In this document: in pieces, positions 25,637 to 34,300 of the stretch
Layout of the letters: each line of letters opens with the position of its first letter
Numbering within the stretch: position 1 is the first letter of the stretch
DNA from: a virus
Reading direction: 5' to 3' (one strand)
Virus record (IMG/VR): IMGVR_UViG_3300008110_010000
Location: 155,356 to 219,355 of that record
Length of the DNA stretch: 64,000 nt
Program-made: the position numbers and the translations under genes
Notes under the pieces: generated by a model
What the model saw: only the letters and a program-made list of their open reading frames with translations
Databases searched by the model: none
Told to the model about the DNA's origin: nothing

Positions 25637-27820
25637 ATGGCAAAAACTCCATTTATTAGACCTCTTCAGACACAGGGCGGAACATTTTACACATTTAGCT
25701 CTGCGGCGGAAGATCTTGCCCTTACTTTTAACAACACTGTTAATAAGTTTAGATTTTCTAAGTATGTACTGTTAAACATCCCTGAATTTAGAGATCCTTT
25801 ATATGGAGAGAATTCTATCCAATTTGATACTGTAGATTCTTCTTTTCTAGATGTTGCGGAGGGAAGTTTTGATTTGGTCGATCCAAATAATTTAAGTCCT
25901 AATTTGGAGGTGTCTTTTCAAAACTATTGTCTTAACCTAGAGTCAAGATTATTGTCTGATGAGAATTATAATCCAACACTGAAAAGAAACGTTTCTGAAA
26001 GAGTATTTTGGAAATGGATGAAAGAGCTTGGAGCTGTTAGATTTAGACCAGCTAACTCTAATGAAGTAGCTCCTGGATTAAATCAGAACGCAACTGGATT
26101 ATCAGGGGGATTTCCTTTTTCTGACAAAAGATGGGTAGAGGAAGATGACTATTCCATAGGAAACGGATCAGTTAAACCTAGATATTCTAGAATAGTTAAG
26201 TATATTGGAGAATGTGATATTGTAAACTCTGTACAGCATAAAAATAATTCATACTCTGAAGTTTACATTCATGTTCCAACTGAGGATGGTCACACACCTC
26301 TTGTAATGTTTAAAACAACTGCGGATCAGAATTATTATCCTGGACAAATATTAACACACAAACCAACCGATCCTTTAGATACAGAATATCTTCAAGGAAG
26401 AAGTCATAATGACGGAAATTACGGTCCTAATACTCTTCCAACTTTTGCCATTTATGATCAGGATGTTTTAGGTCAACCTGGAATAACTGGAACGTCTGCT
26501 ACTGGAGCAACCTTTACTAATCAATGGTACTATCCAAGAAATACTGCAAACTCTTATTACACCGAATCATCATTCTTTGATTCAGATACTAATAGAATTA
26601 CGAAGTATTTAAAAAATGGGACATACCAGACAAATTATAGAAGATCTAATCTTGATGGTATTCAATTAGACTTTAATCCTGATAACTATAAACCTATTAT
26701 CGACAATCCTTCTATATCAACTATAGAAGAATTCAATTCTGTTTCAGATTCAGGTTCTTTTGATTTTAATGCTGTTTTAATTTATTATGATGTATACGAT
26801 CCTAATAATCCTGTCGATGCTGAAACTAATTTATATGGAATTTTATTTTTAGAAGATGTAGAACCTATTTCCAACTCTGCTGGTAAAATTCCAACGTTCA
26901 AAAAGTACAAGCCGGATCCTATTACCAAACTAAATGGTAATTCGTATGGCCTTAAAATTAACATTAAGTTTGATACTGATGTTGATAATACAGGAGTAGA
27001 ATTAGCAGTAAATGACTATTCTTCTTTCTCCCTTTCCATGTTTATGGATGCTGTAAATGTTTTACAGGATGCATCTAAAGCTTTAAATGATCAAACAACA
27101 GAGATCATTTCAATGAATACCAGAGTTACAACGCTTGAAGATTTAGTTGTCACTATGGATGACAATACATCTCTTTCTGCAAGGATTAAAGCTCTAGAAG
27201 ATGCAATGGTAGCTAATCAATCATTATTTAAAAATACACAGGATATCCTAGGATTAATTGAAAGAAATTACTTAATGGTTCAAAATATTCTAAACGGGAC
27301 TACCAACATCAAGCTTTCTTATGATCTGGATCTAATTAAAAGCGGAACGGGAATAAATGTAGATAGATCTACACCCAATAGATTGGTTTTAAACAATTCA
27401 GTTCAGGGATATTCTTTACCTGAGGAAAATGGGTATAATTTTACCATAAACCCAACTAACGGTAACACATTAGTTCTTAATCCTTTTAATAACTATTATA
27501 AGCATAAGAATTTTGGACTAACTATAAATTTAAATAACGATCTGGTATTTAAAATTGATGACACTAACAGTCACTGGAAAAAGGGACAATCATTTAGAAT
27601 TGTCTTTGATGACAAATTGGTTTTAAATGGAAATAATCTTCTAATATACACTGATGCAAAAGGCTCTTATCCTCTTAGTGCACCAGGGGGAATTCCTTAT
27701 GGAATATTAATTGGAGGATTCACCCAAACAAGTTTTAATTCATCAGACAATAAACCTATATTCGATATAGTTTGTGTTGACGAGAAAAACTTAGTTTTTG
27801 AAATAGATCAAATAAGATAA
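25637..27820 (+). CDS. Structural protein of the baseplate/fibre cluster (727 aa)
   Basis: I do not recognise a family. The N-terminal part has the segment RNVSERVFWKWMKELGAVRF (about residues 115-135) and aromatic, Asn/Asp-rich stretches typical of Bacteroidota phage virion proteins. A helical coiled coil lies around residues 470-560 (VNVLQDASKALNDQTTEIIS, then TTLEDLVVTM), which may trimerise the protein. The C-terminal 150 residues are beta-rich with NGNTLVLNPFNNYYKHKNF, a phrase echoed in the 41466-43781 gene (KIVVNPYDNYYKFRIF), so these two virion proteins probably share a module. It is followed after one base by the next structural gene. Confidence 0.55.
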   Translation: MAKTPFIRPLQTQGGTFYTFSSAAEDLALTFNNTVNKFRFSKYVLLNIPEFRDPLYGENSIQFDTVDSSFLDVAEGSFDLVDPNNLSPNLEVSFQNYCLNLESRLLSDENYNPTLKRNVSERVFWKWMKELGAVRFRPANSNEVAPGLNQNATGLSGGFPFSDKRWVEEDDYSIGNGSVKPRYSRIVKYIGECDIVNSVQHKNNSYSEVYIHVPTEDGHTPLVMFKTTADQNYYPGQILTHKPTDPLDTEYLQGRSHNDGNYGPNTLPTFAIYDQDVLGQPGITGTSATGATFTNQWYYPRNTANSYYTESSFFDSDTNRITKYLKNGTYQTNYRRSNLDGIQLDFNPDNYKPIIDNPSISTIEEFNSVSDSGSFDFNAVLIYYDVYDPNNPVDAETNLYGILFLEDVEPISNSAGKIPTFKKYKPDPITKLNGNSYGLKINIKFDTDVDNTGVELAVNDYSSFSLSMFMDAVNVLQDASKALNDQTTEIISMNTRVTTLEDLVVTMDDNTSLSARIKALEDAMVANQSLFKNTQDILGLIERNYLMVQNILNGTTNIKLSYDLDLIKSGTGINVDRSTPNRLVLNNSVQGYSLPEENGYNFTINPTNGNTLVLNPFNNYYKHKNFGLTINLNNDLVFKIDDTNSHWKKGQSFRIVFDDKLVLNGNNLLIYTDAKGSYPLSAPGGIPYGILIGGFTQTSFNSSDNKPIFDIVCVDEKNLVFEIDQIR

Positions 27821-27821
27821 A

Positions 27822-30800
27822 ATGGCAGGTACTAAAAATTCAATAAGTTCACTACTAGCTCAATTTCTAAGACTTCAAAAAAACTCTTTAGAAATTATCA
27901 ATAAGTTGAGTAACGCTACAACTTCGAAAGAAGATATTGTCAGCGTTGAATTTATTGATGAAAATAATAATGCTAGTACGATCTCGATTCCTTCTTGGGG
28001 TTATATTATAAACGAAATTAAGAGATTAGATTCTAATATTAAAAGATTAAGTGGATTAGAAGACGGTGATGCAAATGTTAGAAATGCAGACGGGACTGTT
28101 TCTAGAATTTACGAAGCTAAACCTCTATTAGATCCTATAGCCCCTGCTAATTTGCAGGTTCCCTCTAATTTTAAATTTAGAAGCAATCATTTTTTTGAAA
28201 GCTTTTTAAATCCCCTTCTATTTGTATCTTTCAATCTGGATGGACAGGTTGATTCTGAAACGAAAAGAGTTTTTGTAAAAAGAATTATAGCAAATACTTT
28301 TACTGACGCCCAAAAAAATTGGTTCGATACCAATTTAAAGGGTAGAAATGATATCAGTGACTCTGATTTAATGAGTGCTCTTACCGGGGAGGGAATAACT
28401 TACACTATAGACGAATCCCCAGAAGACTTACCTCTTAGGGTAATTAGATACAAGGGAAACTTTGCTGTTTTAAGAGTATTTGATACGATAGTTCCTGTGA
28501 CAATTGGTGGACAAGTTGTTAATCAAACTGTAAGGAAATATAAATTAGATACTATCACATACAAGGATCTAATTTCATCTGGATTAAATTCTGACCGACA
28601 AATTAAAGTAGGGGATCAATTAATGACTAAAGGAGGAAGTAAGCTAGAGGTTACTTCCATAGATCTTTCTGAATTAACCGTTGTATTAAAAAGAATTAGC
28701 GGATATGATCCAGTTCCAATTGGTGAGGGTGCACTAACCCTATCTTCTGATATACTTTCACCCCTTCAAGTTAATGTTAACATTGGACACGATGAAAGAC
28801 AGGGGGTTTTTATTAAAGCCATTAACGATAATCACCATGTTACCGGTTCTACGTATAGTAACGGCGTTATTTTTTATTCCAATGAAATGATTATCGGAAC
28901 TTCAAACGGAAACATGACACTTGATGAGTTTTATAAAACTCAAGTTGCAGATTTCGGGTCTCAATTTTTATCTAACACCAAAGAAAAGGTAATACCTTCG
29001 GTATATGGTTTAGTCCCAAATGTTCCAGTACTTAATTCTTCTAATTTTAAAGTTGTACAAATTAACAAGCAGATCACTCAGTCTACAACATCTGAAAAAT
29101 TTGCTGCAGCGGTTCAAAATAAGGTTAAGCTTCAAAACGAAATTGATGCAATTAATAAATCTATAGATCAAACAAGAAGTGAGCTTGCAGATTTAACTAT
29201 AACATCAGTCACAAAATCTACTGCATCATCTAGAGAAAGTTTAATAGCAAAAATTGACAGTTTAACTAGAGAAAAATCTACTAAGACCTCTTTGTTACAA
29301 ACTGTGATACAGGATCTAAATAATCTTTCTAGTGCTGCACCAGAAGTTACAGAAGCTCCTAAATATAGAGTAAGAGGATTTTGGCCAATTCCTTCCCCAA
29401 TAGAGGATGGAAAATCAGGATCTCAAAGTGTTATACAATTCAGAGTAAGATACAGATATTTAACTAAGCAGGGTAACGCTACTAATGCGGAAGAGATTAA
29501 ATTTTCGGATAACGACGGAACTGAAAGAAGAGCAACGTACAGTAACTGGATAGAGTATAAAACAGATATTAGAAAAAAGTCCTATGACTCTGTAACTAAA
29601 AAATATTTCTGGAAAGACGAAGATGTTCAAGATGCTGATCTTCCTAACATTAATCAAATAGATATTCCTGTAACATCTGGAGAAAAAGTTGAAATTAAGG
29701 TATCATCTATTTCTGAAGCTGGCTGGCCTATGAATCCTTTAGAATCTGATTTTTCTGGATCTGTTATAATAGATTTTCCAGAAGAGCTTTCTGTCGGAAA
29801 CACTAACGAACAGTATGTTACACAAAACTCGAATGACCAGGTTTTAGTTTCCCTTCAGCAGGATTTAACTTCTAGAGGATTAGATTCGCATCTATCAACA
29901 GCATTTAATAGTGGAGATAAATATTTTGCCCACGTAGCTGATACCATATCTTCAGGATTTTTTGATAGTACAGGAAGATCTCTGGATTTATATCAAAAAA
30001 TATTAGCTATGGATAAAGAGATAGCTTCATTAAAAGCATTAATATCTGTAGCTAAAGGAGTACTTACTGTTTATATTAAGAGCGGAAGCGATCTAATAAA
30101 AGTTAATAGAGGATCAGTTGTTGAACTATTTGCTGGATATTATGACGAGCTAATAGATTTAACTAACTTTTCAAATTATGGAAAAATAGTTTCTGTTCTG
30201 TATTCTATAGAACTTAGAAATGAAACTGCTTCACCATTAGAGCTTGCATCTATTATTCCAGGAGGTCAAAATGTTATGTCTCTTGATAACACTAGTACTA
30301 CTGCAACTCCGGATTATGCTACTAACAGAAAATATGATTTATCTCCTATTTCTTTAACAAGCATAAAACCCCTTGATGTAAGACCAAACCTAACAGGAAG
30401 AAATTCTTATATTCACGCATCTCCTTTCCAATCTGCGAATGCAAATTCTCAATTCATTTATCCTAGATTTAAATCGGTAGGATTTGATGATGATTTATAT
30501 TTCACTCCAAAAACAGGATTAACTTGGAATTCTGAAAGCGGGGTTAGTGGTGTTCCGGTAGATGGAGGAAGTTTAATTCCGTTTAAGCCCGGAGGTACTT
30601 CCACTCCTGGAACAGCTAATGCTAATATTTGGAACGGATCTTATGCATCCGGATCTCCTGTTGGAAACGGAAAGTTAAATGAGTTTTGCGTTCATATTTC
30701 GCATCCTACAATCGTGAATGAAGCTACAACAACATCTAAAAGTTTTGAGAATTTAATTCGTCCAATACAAGGAACCAGTGGATTTAATTACCCATCTTTT

Positions 30801-31355
30801 AGACATTCACTAGGATTTGAAGCTTCTTCTACCGATACATTGTTTGTTAATACAGTAACAAACCAGACCAAAAATTATCAGCAGCTTTCTTATAACCAGA
30901 TTGCTACAAACTCTTATGGAGCTACTGGTGCAAATACCTCATATCCAGAAAAGCTAGGATTTAGTTCAGATGATGAATATTTGGTCGGAAAATATTCTTG
31001 CGGATCATATCTATTTATGTCTCCTTCAAGTCACTCTACGATCCAAGTTGAGGGTTCAACAACTCTAGCAACAAAAACGCTTTCTTCTGGTGAAGAAAAT
31101 TCTATAGTTATACCCGTCTTATTCCAAATGAGATGTCAGGATAAACTTGGCTATATAGGAGGATTTAGAAATAGCGGAGCGATAAGAAATATTACCTACA
31201 CTAAAAAGATAGGGATAGATATAAAAGTAAATAATGAAGAGTTATTTTCTTTTGACTTGTCAGTCTCAGGAAGCTATACTAAATCAGCATTAGCTTCTCC
31301 AACATATTCAAGTTTTAGAGACAGACTAGGAATAAGAAGACTCATCGAGGCATAA
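27822..31355 (+). CDS. Large structural protein with coiled coil and FN3-like domain (1177 aa)
   Basis: Residues 1-75 begin with helices (LLAQFLRLQKNSLEIINKL). A strong coiled coil spans about 423-506 (KVKLQNEIDAINKSIDQTRS and onward). It is followed by a fibronectin-III-like domain (about 510-645): YRVRGFWPIPSPIED, then VIQFRVRYRYLTKQGN, then INQIDIPVTSGEKVEIKVSS and EAGWPMNP, the usual FN3 last strands. The C-terminal 400 residues are Ser/Asn/Gly-rich, with strands typical of fibre heads. It is probably a baseplate-attached fibre or wedge extension. It starts just after the previous gene and ends 6 bases before the next. Confidence 0.55.
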   Translation: MAGTKNSISSLLAQFLRLQKNSLEIINKLSNATTSKEDIVSVEFIDENNNASTISIPSWGYIINEIKRLDSNIKRLSGLEDGDANVRNADGTVSRIYEAKPLLDPIAPANLQVPSNFKFRSNHFFESFLNPLLFVSFNLDGQVDSETKRVFVKRIIANTFTDAQKNWFDTNLKGRNDISDSDLMSALTGEGITYTIDESPEDLPLRVIRYKGNFAVLRVFDTIVPVTIGGQVVNQTVRKYKLDTITYKDLISSGLNSDRQIKVGDQLMTKGGSKLEVTSIDLSELTVVLKRISGYDPVPIGEGALTLSSDILSPLQVNVNIGHDERQGVFIKAINDNHHVTGSTYSNGVIFYSNEMIIGTSNGNMTLDEFYKTQVADFGSQFLSNTKEKVIPSVYGLVPNVPVLNSSNFKVVQINKQITQSTTSEKFAAAVQNKVKLQNEIDAINKSIDQTRSELADLTITSVTKSTASSRESLIAKIDSLTREKSTKTSLLQTVIQDLNNLSSAAPEVTEAPKYRVRGFWPIPSPIEDGKSGSQSVIQFRVRYRYLTKQGNATNAEEIKFSDNDGTERRATYSNWIEYKTDIRKKSYDSVTKKYFWKDEDVQDADLPNINQIDIPVTSGEKVEIKVSSISEAGWPMNPLESDFSGSVIIDFPEELSVGNTNEQYVTQNSNDQVLVSLQQDLTSRGLDSHLSTAFNSGDKYFAHVADTISSGFFDSTGRSLDLYQKILAMDKEIASLKALISVAKGVLTVYIKSGSDLIKVNRGSVVELFAGYYDELIDLTNFSNYGKIVSVLYSIELRNETASPLELASIIPGGQNVMSLDNTSTTATPDYATNRKYDLSPISLTSIKPLDVRPNLTGRNSYIHASPFQSANANSQFIYPRFKSVGFDDDLYFTPKTGLTWNSESGVSGVPVDGGSLIPFKPGGTSTPGTANANIWNGSYASGSPVGNGKLNEFCVHISHPTIVNEATTTSKSFENLIRPIQGTSGFNYPSFRHSLGFEASSTDTLFVNTVTNQTKNYQQLSYNQIATNSYGATGANTSYPEKLGFSSDDEYLVGKYSCGSYLFMSPSSHSTIQVEGSTTLATKTLSSGEENSIVIPVLFQMRCQDKLGYIGGFRNSGAIRNITYTKKIGIDIKVNNEELFSFDLSVSGSYTKSALASPTYSSFRDRLGIRRLIEA

Positions 31356-31361
31356 CTATAA

Positions 31362-34300
31362 ATGGCTACAAAAAAAGGAAAATATAAGTCATCGTTCGGG
31401 GTACTTAGATCTAATCCTAGGATTTCTGGTAACCTGAAGATCAGCGTTGATTCATCAGGAAATCTATGGTTTAATTCTATAGATTCAAATGATGAAATGT
31501 CTAAAAACCAATACAAAGGATATAGAATATCCCCCGATGGAGATTTTGCTCAGGATGTTTATAATTTCTTTGATGAAGGAAAAACCCCCGGGGATTTTGT
31601 TTTTGGTCTAAAAAACGAAAAAAGCCCAAAAGATACTTATACCTCCACATTAAGCGATCAATTTGATGGATTTTATCACGCAGGAGCGAACCCCTTAATA
31701 TCTAATCTATACGAGGAAGAATTTTCATTCCTTGCTCCAATCAGAGTACAGAGGGATTTGCCTAAGTATTTTGTAATATTTAGAATAACCGATCCGATAG
31801 ATTTTTCATATCTAATACCGGTTACATCTTTAACAGTTGGAAAAACCTATAAGGTAGTTGAAAAATATGGACTTGATAAAAACTCTAATTCTTATCTTCC
31901 ATATAAAATAAAATCTAGCGGTACGGAATATTCCTCCGGGGAGATTTTTGTTGCTAGTTCTACTGGGTTTGATTTAGTTCAGGGTCAAGGCGATGTCATC
32001 CTTTTGGATTCAAATTATAACATACAATTCATAGGTGATGAGCAGGACCATTTTATAGAAAACATCTTACCAAAGTCCAGAATAGTTGCAACATATTCAT
32101 TGCAGGAAGATTCTAAATTGGGAAAATATCTTTCTAAAATAAGGTCTAATATAAACTATACCCAGTCATTAATCGATGTTAAATTTGAGAAAGATTCCCT
32201 AACTACATACAATGGGGTCTCTATAAAGGACGGGGTTTTCTGTAAAAAGGGAGAGTATCTAAATTCTGTTTTTTCTGCTGATGCACCCATTATTGAAACT
32301 GATGAACTAATAACTGATGGATTTAAAAGAAATGGGGTTATTTCCCATAGTATATTAAATCTAGAGTTTCTTTTTAATGATCCTGATGCAGACCTATACA
32401 GTATCAATAGATATTATGGATTTTACGTCGATGATATAAAAACGGGTACGTTTAGATTATCAGCGGATTTATTTTTTAATAATTCCGCATCTGTTAATAA
32501 TTTTCCGGAGCCAAAGTCACCTTATCAGATATCTGATAAAATGACATCTTCTTATTATCAGCAGAATGATAATGGATTAAGACTTTTCGTTGATCCTGAT
32601 TCTATATGGGGTTACGTTCCTACATCAGACGATGTTCACACAAACGAAAGATTGAAATCTTTTTATATCAAAGATAAGAATAGAAATTTTTATTCATATA
32701 AGCAGATAAAAAATTATTCAACGGATGCAACCAATTCTGATAAATGGGGAACAGGAACCACTCAAAACGATTTATTAATAATTAGTAATAAACTTGTTGA
32801 CCTCTCTGTTTTTTCTGGGCCAAATTCATTGAAAACAAAAGAATATAAGGGAGAAATTTCAGAAGAAACTGGTAGGTCATATTCCGTTATTAAAATTGAT
32901 GGTCAATTGCTACCAAATGACGCTATAGTTTTGTACCATCCTTTTGGAGTTAACCAAATCGGGAACAGAAGATTTGATTATTTTGTAGCATCAGAATTAA
33001 CATATGTCAGAGGAGGATGGGGACCTGGAAGTTTTACTGATGAAGGGGGAGTTTATTATTTTCATCCATTTGGAACCAAATCACAAATTGCTGAAGCAAT
33101 AGCAGGGGTTTTAAATAGTGTAAATTATAAATCATATAGAGCATTTGCAATAGGAAATGAAGTTATTATAAGAACTTCAGGTTCGGATGAAACTAACAAC
33201 AATCTTTTTTCTTTATTCTCGTATAGGGATTACTATAATAAACTTTCCTTCGACAGAAGGGGAAAGATTTTCTTTAATGATATAGATGTAAACGATCTAA
33301 CCACGGATTTAAAATTTATCGGGGGTTCTAAGTATTCCAATACAAGGATTAAAATTAAAAACGAGGACGCCTATAAACTTTCAGTTGATAGAAGTTACAT
33401 TAAGACGAACTTCGGCCTTTCAAAAGTTAAGTTTATAGGGAAGTGTGTTGACTATAGTGATTCAGAGCTTCAATACAATACCATAAAAGATTATTTAACA
33501 CACTCGATAGTTGAAATCCAGGATAACACCCATACAGTTTTAAGGGGATCCCTTGGAACTATTATAACTGAAGAATTAGTAGATATTGAGACTGGGGTAT
33601 TTTCTTTCTATCCAACGAAAGATCTTGATGTGGACTTCTGGAGTAGCACATACGGAAAAACCCCGACAGAAGAATACTATAGATATATTGATGTTCAACC
33701 TGACGGAATAACCCCGATTTACGAAGGAATTGATTATGCGGTTGCTAATGGATCAACTGTTTCTTATATGGGAAGCACATACGGTCCAACTGGCAGTTAC
33801 ATATTTAGAGGAGGAACTGCTTCTAATTACAGCTTAATTTCCGGTAATAATTCAGGGAAAGCAAATGTTGTTCCTTTGATGTATGTTAAAGATCTTAATC
33901 AGGCTAGGTTTTTTGGTTTCAATGATCCTCTTCCAGATTTAGATAGATTTCCCGGTTTTGCAGGATTGCAAGAAATTAAATATCTTGACGAAGCATCTCA
34001 GATCTCTTCAAAAAGGGATCAAATGAATTTTGGTAAGGTTGATAATGAGTATGACGTTTTAAAAGAAAATTATCTTAGATCACTGGTTACAAGATCGAGG
34101 GTAACACCATACATTACCAAATGGGTTTACGAGGGTGGAACTGATGTAAGAGGGAATGATTATAGATTAAATTCCAGTTCCGCTTTTACACCATTAAATT
34201 TTTCCCCTGGATTTTTCAGTCCAGGTAGAGATCCTTTATATTTTACAAATGAATGGTATGTATTGGAAACCCCTCCAATATCAGCTACTTCAAACCTGAT